Source: Schaedlerella arabinosiphila (GTDB taxonomy: Bacteria > Bacillota > Clostridia > Lachnospirales > Lachnospiraceae). From it: a stretch of 64,000 nucleotides of DNA. The position numbers and the translations under genes were made by a program. Where the stretch lies: positions 4,891,302 through 4,955,301 of the forward strand of contig NZ_RHJS01000002.1 of assembly GCF_003885045.1 (NCBI RefSeq), written 5' to 3'. The notes beneath the pieces are model-generated. The model had not been told where the DNA came from, made no database searches, and worked only from the letters and a program-made list of their open reading frames with translations. Of this stretch, positions 41,715-52,380 are shown piece after piece. Every line of letters begins with the position of its first letter. Positions within the stretch are counted from its first letter, which is position 1.

Positions 41715-43562
41715 TTGGCAGAACGGCAGAGCAGTTTGTCTGAAGCAGCCGGTGTAGGCACGGCTGTCTCTGATCTGCTAAGATTGAAACAGGCGGCTCC
41801 ATTTGCAAAGGCTGTAAAAGGCGGAGTCGGCGGCGCTGCAGGTGCTGCAATCGGCATGGCTCTTTCGTATAAGGAAGAAATCAAAAAATCTGCCATCGCC
41901 ATTACTGCAGCACTGATGCTGCCGGTATTGTTCCTGACCATGCTCCCCGGACTTACCTTCGGGGACTTATCGGAGAACTCCGGCGTATTAAACAGCGGCA
42001 CCCTGATCAATGAGAACCTGCAGAAAGCAAACCAGGCAATCGTGGAGGTTTTAATGGAATGCCACGATGAGGTGCTGGCGGAAATCCAAAAGGAAGCATC
42101 CAAAGTTCCGGAAGGAGATACCATATCCATCACCGATCCTTATGCCGCTTCCATTTCCGTCAATTCCAACCTGCTGATCGCGCAGTTCTGTGCCAGCAGG
42201 GAAAGTTACAAAGAAATAAATATAAAAGAGCTTCAGAAGGTCATCCGGGAAAATAAGGATGATCTTTTTTCTTATGATGTCTCAACGGAGACTGTCACCA
42301 TGGAAGTTAAAGTTGACGCAGGTGCAGAAGGCGAGTCCGGGAATGGAAGTACCGGAGATGGTGCAACCGCAGGAAACACTAATGCAGCACCCCAGACCAA
42401 AACAGTCACGTTTACGCGCCACAATTATGTTGTGAAATATGCCGGTGATACCTATTTTGCAGACCACGTCTTCCATCTGACGGACAAACAGAAAGAGCTG
42501 GCTGAAGCCTATGCGGAAAACCTTGAACTCTTTTTCGGCTCATCTGCTTCCGGGGTTGCCACTGCCAATGTATCCGAAGAGGTACTGGCTTACCGGGCAA
42601 CGGTAGAACGGATTGCCGCTAAATATGGCATGAGCCAGTATGTGGAATTGATCCTGGCAGTCATGATGCAGGAATCCGGAGGCCGGGGAACCGATGTCAT
42701 GCAGGCATCGGAAAGCGGTTATAACCAGAAGTATTCCCATTCGCCGGGCAGCATTACGGATCCGGAATACAGCATTGAGTGCGGGATTCAGGCATTGAAA
42801 CACGTCCTCACCAAAGCCGGATGTACCGGGCCGACAGACCTGGACCGGATCAAGCTGGCGCTTCAGGGGTATAATTACGGCTCCGGCTATATTGACTGGG
42901 CGATGGCAAGGGACGGCGGGTACACCAAGGAAAATGCCATTGCATACTCCGATATGATGTGCGCCCGTCCGGGATGGCATTATTCTGTCTATGGCGACAA
43001 GGAGTATGTGGAACACGTCCTTCGCTATTATATCGTCACTTCTACAGGCGGCACCTATCCGGCAAACGGAATGCAGATTCCCCATTACCTGCAGACGGAT
43101 TACGGGAATATCCCTTACGGCGGAGGCTCCATTGCTTCCAGCGGATGCGGCCCTACCAGTTTTGCCATGATCGCAAGTTACCTGACAGGAACAACGATTA
43201 CCCCTGTAGACGCGGTTTCCTGGTGCGGGAATTCCTATTATAAACCAGGCGTGGGAACCTACTGGTCTTATTTCGGGGCGGCGGCATCCCATTTCGGATG
43301 CGGTTCCGTTATCCAGACTACGGATGCAAATGCTGTTTTAAAGGCATTATCCGAGGGACATCCCGTCATCAGTTCACAACGGGCGGGGCTATTTACAAGC
43401 GGCGGGCATTTCATCGTCCTCCGGGGAGTCACTGTTAATGGAAAGGTTCTGGTGAACGATCCCAATGACAGCGCTTCCAAGAACTATATCAACCGGGAAT
43501 TTGACATGATGTCCGAAGTCCATGCTACCTCTAACGCATACTGGATTTTTGACAAGAAATAG
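41715..43562 (+). CDS. Bifunctional cell-wall hydrolase of the transfer system (lytic transglycosylase plus C39-like peptidase)
   Basis: 615 residues. It starts with TTG (AAAGGAG nine bases upstream). One membrane helix lies at ~60-75. A lysozyme-like transglycosylase domain spans ~292-420, with catalytic Glu in VMMQESGG near 320. A papain-like C39 peptidase domain spans ~455-612, with Cys in SSGCGPTSFAMIA (~477), His in GGHFIVL (~563) and Asn/Asp in VNDPNDS. It corresponds to CwlT/VirB1-type proteins that open the wall for the conjugation channel. Confidence 0.88.
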   Translation: MAERQSSLSEAAGVGTAVSDLLRLKQAAPFAKAVKGGVGGAAGAAIGMALSYKEEIKKSAIAITAALMLPVLFLTMLPGLTFGDLSENSGVLNSGTLINENLQKANQAIVEVLMECHDEVLAEIQKEASKVPEGDTISITDPYAASISVNSNLLIAQFCASRESYKEINIKELQKVIRENKDDLFSYDVSTETVTMEVKVDAGAEGESGNGSTGDGATAGNTNAAPQTKTVTFTRHNYVVKYAGDTYFADHVFHLTDKQKELAEAYAENLELFFGSSASGVATANVSEEVLAYRATVERIAAKYGMSQYVELILAVMMQESGGRGTDVMQASESGYNQKYSHSPGSITDPEYSIECGIQALKHVLTKAGCTGPTDLDRIKLALQGYNYGSGYIDWAMARDGGYTKENAIAYSDMMCARPGWHYSVYGDKEYVEHVLRYYIVTSTGGTYPANGMQIPHYLQTDYGNIPYGGGSIASSGCGPTSFAMIASYLTGTTITPVDAVSWCGNSYYKPGVGTYWSYFGAAASHFGCGSVIQTTDANAVLKALSEGHPVISSQRAGLFTSGGHFIVLRGVTVNGKVLVNDPNDSASKNYINREFDMMSEVHATSNAYWIFDKK

Positions 43563-43574
43563 AAAGGAGAACCT

Positions 43575-44237
43575 ATGAGCAGAAAAAAATTTATTTTATC
43601 CATCTTTCTGATGGCTGCACTCGTATCAGTCGGCATTATACTGCCGGCCATGCACCGGAATCAGACGGAAGGACAGCCGGCAAGAAAGAAATCTCTTCCG
43701 GCTGCCGGGAAAACAACGAAACCAGCACCTATCAAAGAAGAATCTTCTCTGTCCGGATTACAGTACCTGGGGTTTGAAAATCTGGAGACCTTTCTCCCCC
43801 TTATCCAGATAGAGGATTTAAAAACACAATTGGCTTCTTATTTACAGGAGACGGGATATATAAATATCGCATCCGTAACCTTTCTTGCAGATGAGACCAC
43901 TTATCCCTCCAATGGAGAAACCCTGTTTCAGTTCTCCCTATCAGACGGCAGCAAGCTTCCTGTAACCTGCCTTACTGCAGACGGGACATTTACATTTGGT
44001 GAGGAAAACCAGCAGACATCCACATCCGATACTGCATATACACGTATCTACACACGTCAGACAGATGATACTCTCCCTGCCGTAACAACGGAGGAGATTG
44101 AAGCCATGCAGGAAGGCGGTTATGCAGATACGGAAAATATGGATAGTAATACTGCTTCAGATTCCACCGTAAGCGGTAATCAAAATGATGGCACTATAAA
44201 CCATTCAGGAAATAACACAGAGGGGGTGACGCCATGA
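43575..44237 (+). CDS. Membrane-anchored secretion-operon protein, unknown function
   Basis: 220 residues. A single N-terminal helix (KFILSIFLMAALVSVGIILPA) is followed by a Lys/Pro linker and a soluble outer domain with YLGFENLETFLPLIQIEDLKTQLASYL, and a polar tail rich in Asn, Thr and Ser. It overlaps the VirB4 gene by 4 bp (ATGA). The position corresponds to VirB8/TcpC-like or accessory subunits, but no such fold can be shown. Confidence 0.6.
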   Translation: MSRKKFILSIFLMAALVSVGIILPAMHRNQTEGQPARKKSLPAAGKTTKPAPIKEESSLSGLQYLGFENLETFLPLIQIEDLKTQLASYLQETGYINIASVTFLADETTYPSNGETLFQFSLSDGSKLPVTCLTADGTFTFGEENQQTSTSDTAYTRIYTRQTDDTLPAVTTEEIEAMQEGGYADTENMDSNTASDSTVSGNQNDGTINHSGNNTEGVTP

Positions 44238-47200
44238 GCAGCACGGAAGAACAGCAGGTCGCTTTGATCCCCCGCAATTTTATGGAACGCGATACTTTTA
44301 TGGGTGGGATGTTCAAGATCCGAAATGCCATTGAAGGGGCTGTGCTTGCAGGCGGAATCGGGATTCCGGTTGTCCACCTGCCCTTGTCCCTGACCACACG
44401 CATTATCATCCTGTGCATGACTTCCCTCCCGGCCGCCATGGTTGCCCTCATCGGGATTGGCGGGGAAAGCCTGACTGCATTTTTAATGAATGCCCTCCGG
44501 TTTGTGAAGAATAGGAGGATCATCTACCGTTCTGATGTTATGCCGGATTACTGGAAACGGAGACGGCATGCAAGGGATCGGGAGCCAAAGAGCCAGAAGC
44601 GGAAAAAGAATAAAGGAAACACAAAGCAAAGCGCTGATAAGCAAAAGAGTCATGATAACGATATCTCAGAAGAAAATACCGATCAGGATTCTCAATCAAA
44701 CTTTGGAGGAGTTCAGGAAGCTGGTCGTTCCAGCCGGAAAGCCAGAAAAAAAGAGGCTGTCCGTAAGAAAATAGAAAAGAAACGGGAACGCCGGATCTTC
44801 GATACTTCTACCAGCAGCGGCATTAAAAAGCAGGCAAAGGAAGACATACGGATCCTGAAAGTAGAACGGAAGCTGACGAAGAAAGCACATGCTCAGGCAC
44901 TAAAAGATGCCAAAAGAGAAAAGGCCGCACGCGAACGGCAGAGAAAGGAGGATAAAAAAGAAGCCGTCCGCACAGCCAAGTATGAGAAGAAAGAAGCCCT
45001 TCGGCGGGAGAAATACGAAAAACAGGAAGCCGCACGGCTTGAAAAGGAAGCAAAGAGGGAGGCTGCCTACCGGAAGAAACATCCGGACAGCCCGCCTTCC
45101 TCCCCGGCGAAAAAGAAGAAGCGGAAATATCAGACATTGGAGGACTATCTTCCCATCGAAAAGATTGCCAACGGGATTGTCTATACGACCGACCACCGTT
45201 ACGTCAAGATCCTGGAGATTGAACCGATCAACTTCCTGTTAAGAAGCGCCAGAGAACAGCAGAGCATCATTTACAGCTTTATTTCTTATTTAAAGATCAG
45301 CCCTGTGAAGCTCCAAATTAAGATGATCTCCAAGAAAGCGGATATCAACCGGCACTTAGAGCAGTCTGCAAGAGAGCTGGAACGGGAATCAGATTCCAGA
45401 TGTCGGGAACTTCAACGGGATTATATCCAGTTTGTCCGGCATTTAAGCTCCAGGGAAGCGGTATCCCGCCGTTTTTTTCTTATCTTTGAGTACGAGCCGT
45501 TCAATGTAAACCGGAAGACGGAGGAAAAGGAAATCCTGGCGGCGCTGGAGACGGCGGCGCAGACGGCAAAGACTTTTCTCTATCAGTGCGGCAACAATGT
45601 GGTCGCACATGAAAATGAAGATGAGTTTACTACGGATGTACTCTATACGCTATTGAACCGGACATTATGTACCGACAAGCCTCTTCCGGAACGGATTACC
45701 GAAGTATTGGGACAGCGCATGGCGGAGGGTAAAGATGTGGATACCATCCACTGCAATGCATTTACCGCACCGGAATCTTTGGATCTGAAGCACAGCAATT
45801 ATGTACGGATTAACGGGCTTTACCATACTTACCTCATGGTTCCGTCAGACGGCTATAAGAATAAAGTCACTCCCGGCTGGCTCTCCCTCCTCATCAATGC
45901 GGGGGAAGGGATTGATATTGACTTCTACCTGCATAAACAGCCGAAGGACAAGATCCAGCAGCGTCTGGGACAGCAGATCCGTATCAACCGCTCCAAGATC
46001 AAGGATGCCTCGGATACCAACTCAGACTTTGACGATCTGGATTCTGCGATCCGTTCCGGCTATTTCTTAAAAGCAGGGCTTGCCAATAATGAGGATTTCT
46101 ACTACATGAACCTACTCATTACCATTACGGCGTCAGACCTGGAGGAACTGCAGTGGAGGATTCAGGAGATGAAGAAATTATTGATCTCTCAGGATATGGA
46201 CTTACGTTCCTGTTATTTTCTACAGGAACAGGGATTCCTTTCTTCCCTGCCGCTGGCTTCTCTGGATAAAAAGCTTTATGAGCTGTCCAAGCGGAACGTG
46301 CTGACTACTGGAGCCGCAAGCTGTTATCCATTTACCAGCTATAGTATCTGCGATGATAATGGCATCCTGTTCGGAGTCAATAAGCATAATAATTCGCTGG
46401 TCATTGCGGATATCTTCGATTCCAAGCAGTATAAGAACTCCAATATCTGCATCCTGGGTTGCTCCGGAGCCGGAAAGACCTTTACCATGCAGACCATGGC
46501 GCTCCGGATGCGCCGCAAAAGCATTCAGGTATTCATCATCGCGCCTTTAAAGGGGCATGAGTTCTACCGCGCCTGTAAAAATGTAGGCGGAGAATTTATC
46601 CAGATCTCTCCGGCCAGCCGGAGCTGCATCAACATCATGGAGATCCGGAAGGTCGATAATTCCGTCAATGAACTGCTGGACGGCCCGACGCTGGATGCCT
46701 CGGCATTAGCTTCCAAGATCCAGAAGCTGCATATTTTCTTCAGCCTGCTGATTCCAGATATGAACCACGAGGAGAAACAATTATTGGATGAGGCTCTGAT
46801 CAAAACCTATGCCAGAAAAGGGATCACCCATAAGAACGAATCCCTGCTTGACCCGGAACATCCTGGCCAATATAAGGAAATGCCAATCCTGGAGGATGTC
46901 TATGATATCCTGATGGAAAGCCGGGATACGAAACGGCTGGCGCACATCCTGAACCGCCTGGTGCATGGCTCTGCTTCCTCTTTCAACCAGCAGACCAACG
47001 TAGACCTGACCAATAAATATACGGTACTGGATATCTCGGAGCTGACCGGTTCCAGCGACCTCTTAACGGTCGGCATGTTCGTGGCGCTGGATTATGTCTG
47101 GGACAAGGCGAAGGAGAACCGGACGGAGGAAAAGGCAATCTTTGTGGATGAGGTCTGGCAGTTAATCGGAGCTTCCAGCAACCGTCTGGCTGCGGAATTC

Positions 47201-47566
47201 GTGCTGGAGATTGCCAAGATCATCCGTGCATACTCAGGAGCCGGGATCTTCGCCACCCAGGACTTAAATGACTTCTTTGCTTTAGATGACGGCAAATATG
47301 GAAAAGGAATCATCAACAACTGTAAGACCAAGATCATCCTGAACATGGAGGATGAAGAAGCCCAGAGGGTGAAGCACATTCTTCATCTCTCTGAAACAGA
47401 GGTCATGAACATCACACATTTTCAGCGGGGGAATGGCTTAATTTCAACCAACAACAATAACATCACCGTAGAGTTTAAAGCTTCTGCACTGGAAAAGGAA
47501 CTGATCACCACCGACCGTCAGGAACTTTTAGAGATCCTGGCACGCCAGAAACAGAAGGCAGGTTAA
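44234..47566 (+). CDS. VirB4-type conjugation ATPase fused to an N-terminal PrgI domain
   Basis: 1110 residues. Residues 1-100 are a PrgI-like membrane part (FKIRNAIEGAVLAGGIGIPVVHL, then TTRIIILCMTSLPAAMVALIGIG). Residues ~110-300 are extremely Lys/Arg/Glu-rich and likely a long helix. The ATPase follows, with Walker A ILGCSGAGKTFTM (~739) and Walker B KAIFVDEVWQLI (~968). VirB4 powers assembly of the channel and substrate transfer. The fusion places the membrane adaptor and motor on one chain. The last large gene of the secretion operon. Confidence 0.92.
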   Translation: MSSTEEQQVALIPRNFMERDTFMGGMFKIRNAIEGAVLAGGIGIPVVHLPLSLTTRIIILCMTSLPAAMVALIGIGGESLTAFLMNALRFVKNRRIIYRSDVMPDYWKRRRHARDREPKSQKRKKNKGNTKQSADKQKSHDNDISEENTDQDSQSNFGGVQEAGRSSRKARKKEAVRKKIEKKRERRIFDTSTSSGIKKQAKEDIRILKVERKLTKKAHAQALKDAKREKAARERQRKEDKKEAVRTAKYEKKEALRREKYEKQEAARLEKEAKREAAYRKKHPDSPPSSPAKKKKRKYQTLEDYLPIEKIANGIVYTTDHRYVKILEIEPINFLLRSAREQQSIIYSFISYLKISPVKLQIKMISKKADINRHLEQSARELERESDSRCRELQRDYIQFVRHLSSREAVSRRFFLIFEYEPFNVNRKTEEKEILAALETAAQTAKTFLYQCGNNVVAHENEDEFTTDVLYTLLNRTLCTDKPLPERITEVLGQRMAEGKDVDTIHCNAFTAPESLDLKHSNYVRINGLYHTYLMVPSDGYKNKVTPGWLSLLINAGEGIDIDFYLHKQPKDKIQQRLGQQIRINRSKIKDASDTNSDFDDLDSAIRSGYFLKAGLANNEDFYYMNLLITITASDLEELQWRIQEMKKLLISQDMDLRSCYFLQEQGFLSSLPLASLDKKLYELSKRNVLTTGAASCYPFTSYSICDDNGILFGVNKHNNSLVIADIFDSKQYKNSNICILGCSGAGKTFTMQTMALRMRRKSIQVFIIAPLKGHEFYRACKNVGGEFIQISPASRSCINIMEIRKVDNSVNELLDGPTLDASALASKIQKLHIFFSLLIPDMNHEEKQLLDEALIKTYARKGITHKNESLLDPEHPGQYKEMPILEDVYDILMESRDTKRLAHILNRLVHGSASSFNQQTNVDLTNKYTVLDISELTGSSDLLTVGMFVALDYVWDKAKENRTEEKAIFVDEVWQLIGASSNRLAAEFVLEIAKIIRAYSGAGIFATQDLNDFFALDDGKYGKGIINNCKTKIILNMEDEEAQRVKHILHLSETEVMNITHFQRGNGLISTNNNNITVEFKASALEKELITTDRQELLEILARQKQKAG

Positions 47567-47570
47567 TTCT

Positions 47571-47720
47571 ATGGAGAAAGATTTCAATACGCGCAAAAAT
47601 ATATTATTTATAGTGCAGAGCTTATGGCTATGGAGGAATCGTGGCCCGCCAAAGTTTTTATATGTAACTGTATAAGCACTAAGCAGTTACAAAAGCGGTA
47701 TGTTTCTGATGTTTGAGTAA
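47571..47720 (+). pseudogene. Short decayed frame after virB4
   Basis: MEKDFNTRKNILFIV reads from an ATG at 47571, and after a one-base shift the text AELMAMEESWPAK continues. Together these look like the N-terminus of a small gene with a frameshift. The ribosome site is weak. Not recognised. Confidence 0.3.
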
Positions 47721-47767
47721 TTCTAAAAGAACCAACATCCGCCCAATACAACTAAATAATCCGTAGA

Positions 47768-47850
47768 TGAAGCAGCTGATATGGCTGCTTTTTTCTTTGC
47801 CATCTTACGAGGGGAATCTGCCAACGGTGGATCCCGTAGAGATGGCAAAA
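47768..47850 (+). terminator. Two hairpins in the adhesin leader
   Basis: GCAGC/GCTGC followed by six Ts (about 47768-47791) is an intrinsic terminator. Directly after it TTTGCCATCTTACG pairs with CGTAGAGATGGCAAA (about 47795-47850), also followed by a T-rich tail. The adhesin start lies 24 bases later. Confidence 0.65.
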
Positions 47851-47873
47851 TTTTATTTCCAAGGAGGTAACCT

Positions 47874-50800
47874 ATGTTACAAAAAGCAAAACACCTTACA
47901 AAGCGGCTGTCTGCATTTCTGCTGGCAGTCCTTGTTACCGCAGGCACCTGCCTCTCCGGCAGTGTCCCTGTCCATGCCGCAGACGGCACCATCCAGTACC
48001 AAGCCGGAGCTTCTATCAAATACGGAAGCTATTCTACTTCCCGAATGACCTTTGACGGCAGCAACACCGCCTACTGCGTAGAGCCGTTACAGCCTACGCC
48101 CTCATCCGGAACCTATGCCTACACACTGCTTGGCAATGACTCTCCCATCCGGAAAGCATTATATTACCTGAATGGCGGATACGGGTATGACAAACATATC
48201 AAAAACCAGTATCTTGGCGGATGGTCGGATGATAATTCCTATGTCATCGGCCATCTGGTGGTCGCCTACATCTATGCAGGCTATGCTTCAGACAGCGGCG
48301 CCTTCCATGGTGCGCCCCAGAATTATATTGATAAATCTGTGGAAATAGCAAATGCCATCAAGGGACTTCCTAATCCTCCGGCAACCTTCAAGGCTTTCAT
48401 CGTTCCAGGCAATAACGACCAGACCTTAGTTGGAAGCTGGTATCAGATCCCCTACGGTTACATAGAGCTTCACAAGGCATCCGCAAATGCTGCCGTCTCT
48501 AACGGGAATAGCAATTATTCCTTAAAAGGTGCGGAGTATGGCATTTATAAGGGAGAAAAACTGGTTGGAAAACTGACCACTGACCAGAACGGTTACGCAA
48601 AATCCGGTGAATTAGAATCCGGAAGCTATACGGTCAAGGAGCTGAAGGCATCCAAAGGCTACATTATTGATGTAACTGCCCATAATGTGACGGTAGAGCC
48701 AGAAAAGACGGCTTCCTTAAATGTAACGGAAATACCCCAGAACGACCCCATGGACCTGCTGCTCCAGAAGCTTGATAAAGAACTGAAGACCGCACAGCCG
48801 CAGGGCAAAGCTTTTCTGGCAGAGGCTCAGTTTACGGTGAAATTTTATACCGAACAGTCTGATACAGATCCGGCTGCTGGTGGTGCAAAACCTGCACGTA
48901 CCTGGATCTTTAAAACAGATTCCGAAGGGAAAGCAAAATTTTCCAAAAATTATCTGGTTTCTGGGGATGAGTTCTATACCCAGAAGGACGGGAAAACCCC
49001 CTGTCTTCCCCTTGGCACCGTAACGGTACAGGAGACAAAGGCTCCGACCGGATATCTTGCCAATGATACCGTGTTTGTACAGAAGATTACAGCAGGAGGC
49101 AAAGCGGAGACTGTATCCTGCTATAACGCCTCTTCCGTAGAAGAACAGGTCTATCGGAGCGGTGTAAAACTCCAGAAACGGGATTTTGAGACAAAGAAAG
49201 CGGAACCCCAGGGATCTGCCACTTTGGAAGGCGCGACATTTACCATCACGTCCTTAAATGAAAATCCTGTCATTGTTGACGGCAAATCCTATACCAAGAA
49301 CCAGGTGGTTATGAGCCTGACGACAGACAGCAAAGGCTCTGTCTCCACAAAGAAAGATGCGCTTCCCTTCGGGCATTACCGGGCAGATGAAACCAAGGCT
49401 CCGGAAGGCTATCTGAATGAAGGAAAGCTCTCTGTGGAATTTGATATCACAAAAAACGGCGAGATCGTGGACCTGACTTCTGAAGAGGCTGCCATATCAA
49501 ACCAGATTATCCGCGGAGATCTGGAACTCGTCAAGGTCGCTGATGGAGAACAGAAACGGCTTTCTGATATCCCGTTCTCTATCACCTCCGTTACCACCGG
49601 GGAAAGCCACACGATTGTTACCGACAAGAACGGTTACGCCAACACTGCTTCCAAATGGAATAAGCACACCCACAACACCAACCAGGGGAAGACCTCCGAA
49701 GACGGAATCTGGTTCGGGACATCTAAGCCAAAAGATTCCAAGGGCGCGCTTCCTTATGATACCTATATCATAGAAGAACAGCGCTGCAAGGCGAATGAGA
49801 GCATGGATCTCTTGAAGTTCGAGGTCACCATTTATAAGGATTCCGTCAGTGTGGATTTAGGGACGCTGACCGATGACAAGATTGAGATCGGCACCACCGC
49901 CCTGGATAAGAATACCGGAACCCATATGAGCAAACCGGAAAAGAAAGTGACACTGATTGATACTGTGGAATATTCCGGGTTAAAGAAGGGCCAGAAGTAT
50001 CAGGTCATCGGCACGCTGATGGATGCCGAATCCGGAGAAGCAATCCTGATTGACGGAAAGCCTGTGACCGCTGAAACGGAATTTACGGCAAAGATGTCCT
50101 CCGGAAGCGTAGAGGTTACCTTCATGTTTGACGCAACCTCTCTGGAGGGCAAAACCACGGTCATTTTTGAGGAACTGCATCAGGACGGGCAGAAGCTGGC
50201 TGTCCATGCAGATTTAAAGGATACAGACCAGCAGATCTCATTCCCAGAAATCGGCACGAAGGCGAAGGACTCCGATACCGAAGAGAATATCGCTAATGCA
50301 GATGAAAAGGTACAGCTTACCGATACCATTTTCTTCAAAGGGCTGGTTCCAAATCTGGAGTATGTTGCGACCGGAAGGCTGATGGATGTGGAGACAGAAG
50401 AACCTCTCTTAGACGGCGACACTCCGATCACGGCACAGACCACCTTTACCCCGAAAGCCAGCGAAGGCACCGTTGACGTTGTATTTGAATTTAACGGCAG
50501 CTCCCTGAAAGGGAAAAATACGGTCATCTATGAATCCGTCACCCAGGAAGAAAAAGAGGTGGGGATGCATGCAGATCCGGAATTTAAAGATCAGCAGATG
50601 TTTTTCCCGGAAATCGGCACAAAGGCAAGCTGTCCGGAGACAGATTCCCAGATGGCGATTCCAAAGAAGGATCTTACGATAGTAGATACCGTTTCCTATC
50701 ATCTGGTTCCGGGAAAGGAATATAAGCTGACGGGAACACTCATGGATAAGGAAAGCGGAGAGCCTCTGCTGATTGACGAAAAGCCGATGACCTCCGAGCT

Positions 50801-52244
50801 TGTCTTTACACCGGAAGAGGCGGAAGGCACAGTGGAATTATCCTTCACATTCGACGCAAGCGCCCTGAAGGGCAAAACCATTGTCGCGTTTGAATCCGTA
50901 TCCTATCAGGAGAAAGAGATCGCTGTCCATACAGACATTGAATCCACTCCCCAGAGCATCTATTTCCCGGAAATCGGCACGAAAGCCTCTTGCCCTGAGA
51001 CAGATTCCCAGATGGCGCCTGCGAAAAAGGAAGTAACGATTGCAGATACCGTTTCCTACAAGCATCTGGTTCCGGGAAAAGAGTATAAACTGACCGGCAC
51101 CCTTATGGATAAAGAGAGCGGCGAGCCCCTGCTGGTTGATAAGAAGCCTGTTACATCTGAGCTGGTATTTACACCGGAGACAGCAGATGGAACGGTGGAA
51201 TTATCCTTCACGTTCGACGCAAGCGCACTGGAAGGTAAAACGATTGTTGCTTTTGAATCTCTTTCTTACAAGGGGAAGGAACTTACGGTTCATGCTGATA
51301 TCGAATCCGAACCGCAAACCATCTATTTCCCGGAGATTGGCACAAAAGCCTCCTGCCCGGAAACCGGAAGCCAGATGGCGCCTGCTAAGAAGGAATTGAC
51401 GATTGTAGATACCGTTACCTACCAGCGTCTGGTTCCGGGGAAGGAATACAAACTGACCGGCACCCTCATGGATCAGGAAAATGGCGAATTCCTGTTGGTT
51501 GATGGGAAAATAATTACCTCGGAGCTTGTCTTTACACCAGAAGCAGCGGAAGGAAGCGTGGAGCTTTCCTTTACTTTTGATTCCAGGGCCCTGAAAGGCA
51601 AAACTATCGTTGCTTTTGAGTCCCTTTCCTATCAGGAAAAAGAAGTCGCTGTCCATGCAGATATCGAGTCCGAGCCGCAGAGCATCTATATCCCGGAAAT
51701 CGGCACTACTGCCAAGGATGGTAAGGATGGAGATCAGGAAGCCCTGGCGGAGAAGGAGACACAGATCATAGATACCGTAAAATATAAGGATCTGGTTGAC
51801 GGAGGCCCTTCCTACTGTCTGGTGGGAACCTTAATGGATAAGGAAACCGGCAAGGAAGTCCTGATGGACGGCAAGCCGGTTACTGCGGAAACCACTTTTA
51901 AGCCAGAAGAATCCAGCGGCTCCGTGGATGTCACATTTACCTTTGACGCGACAGAACTGAAAGGGCATGATGTGGTTGTCTTTGAGAAACTCTTTGTTAC
52001 GATGAAGGAAGAGGACAAAGAGAAAGAGGTAGAAGTGACCAGCCATGAAGACATCAAGTCCAAAAGCCAGACCGTGAAGCTGACGGAAGTACCGACCGAG
52101 CCAAAGGAACCGGACATCTCCTCTCCTGTCAAGACCGGGGATGATGCGTCGATCCTGCTATACATCTGTATTGCTGCAGGCTCCCTGCTTCTTATCATTA
52201 TCAGCGGGCTTGTTTTCTACTGGAGACGTAAGCATGAGAAGTAA
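47874..52244 (+). CDS. SpaA/VaFE-repeat surface-anchored adhesin
   Basis: 1456 residues. A signal peptide (~1-36, ending VPVHAA) is followed by an N-terminal domain with AYCVEPLQP that may be a thioester-like adhesin head. Three or so SpaA-type beta domains follow (~195-670), with repeats such as YSLKGAEYGIYKGEKL and SYTVKELKASKGY. Six VaFE repeats of ~115-125 residues (~672-1405), each with DTVxY, GTLMDKESGE and FTFDASAL, come next. The end is PVKTGDD, a membrane helix and RRKHEK: a sortase anchor. GGAGG precedes the ATG. Such proteins promote cell contact during transfer. Confidence 0.88.
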   Translation: MLQKAKHLTKRLSAFLLAVLVTAGTCLSGSVPVHAADGTIQYQAGASIKYGSYSTSRMTFDGSNTAYCVEPLQPTPSSGTYAYTLLGNDSPIRKALYYLNGGYGYDKHIKNQYLGGWSDDNSYVIGHLVVAYIYAGYASDSGAFHGAPQNYIDKSVEIANAIKGLPNPPATFKAFIVPGNNDQTLVGSWYQIPYGYIELHKASANAAVSNGNSNYSLKGAEYGIYKGEKLVGKLTTDQNGYAKSGELESGSYTVKELKASKGYIIDVTAHNVTVEPEKTASLNVTEIPQNDPMDLLLQKLDKELKTAQPQGKAFLAEAQFTVKFYTEQSDTDPAAGGAKPARTWIFKTDSEGKAKFSKNYLVSGDEFYTQKDGKTPCLPLGTVTVQETKAPTGYLANDTVFVQKITAGGKAETVSCYNASSVEEQVYRSGVKLQKRDFETKKAEPQGSATLEGATFTITSLNENPVIVDGKSYTKNQVVMSLTTDSKGSVSTKKDALPFGHYRADETKAPEGYLNEGKLSVEFDITKNGEIVDLTSEEAAISNQIIRGDLELVKVADGEQKRLSDIPFSITSVTTGESHTIVTDKNGYANTASKWNKHTHNTNQGKTSEDGIWFGTSKPKDSKGALPYDTYIIEEQRCKANESMDLLKFEVTIYKDSVSVDLGTLTDDKIEIGTTALDKNTGTHMSKPEKKVTLIDTVEYSGLKKGQKYQVIGTLMDAESGEAILIDGKPVTAETEFTAKMSSGSVEVTFMFDATSLEGKTTVIFEELHQDGQKLAVHADLKDTDQQISFPEIGTKAKDSDTEENIANADEKVQLTDTIFFKGLVPNLEYVATGRLMDVETEEPLLDGDTPITAQTTFTPKASEGTVDVVFEFNGSSLKGKNTVIYESVTQEEKEVGMHADPEFKDQQMFFPEIGTKASCPETDSQMAIPKKDLTIVDTVSYHLVPGKEYKLTGTLMDKESGEPLLIDEKPMTSELVFTPEEAEGTVELSFTFDASALKGKTIVAFESVSYQEKEIAVHTDIESTPQSIYFPEIGTKASCPETDSQMAPAKKEVTIADTVSYKHLVPGKEYKLTGTLMDKESGEPLLVDKKPVTSELVFTPETADGTVELSFTFDASALEGKTIVAFESLSYKGKELTVHADIESEPQTIYFPEIGTKASCPETGSQMAPAKKELTIVDTVTYQRLVPGKEYKLTGTLMDQENGEFLLVDGKIITSELVFTPEAAEGSVELSFTFDSRALKGKTIVAFESLSYQEKEVAVHADIESEPQSIYIPEIGTTAKDGKDGDQEALAEKETQIIDTVKYKDLVDGGPSYCLVGTLMDKETGKEVLMDGKPVTAETTFKPEESSGSVDVTFTFDATELKGHDVVVFEKLFVTMKEEDKEKEVEVTSHEDIKSKSQTVKLTEVPTEPKEPDISSPVKTGDDASILLYICIAAGSLLLIIISGLVFYWRRKHEK

Positions 52245-52380
52245 TTTTGATAGGGTAACTCATTCACTTTATGCCGACAGATTTAGCAGGCTTCAAGATG
52301 AATCACTGACTGCCGCATCTACCGGCATTAATTTCAACACAGGCAGCTTTTTTACGGGCTGCCTGTATCTGGAGATAACT

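Noticed and set aside
42540..43292. A 250-codon minus-strand open frame inside the cell-wall hydrolase gene
   Set aside because: The plus-strand frame has a clear transglycosylase and C39 domain with ribosome site and operon context; the opposite frame has no recognised motif.
44907..45242. A basic 111-codon frame within virB4
   Set aside because: It is the charged-linker region of virB4 read in another frame, with no start signal.
49890..52090. Regular direct repeats that could suggest a CRISPR array
   Set aside because: The repeats are about 350 bp, in frame, and encode the VaFE domains of the adhesin; no short repeat-spacer pattern is seen anywhere in the window.
52339..52367. Hairpin CAGGCAGC/GCTGCCTG as a terminator
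   Set aside because: The T run lies in the loop and not after the stem; it may at most affect the following ribosome site.
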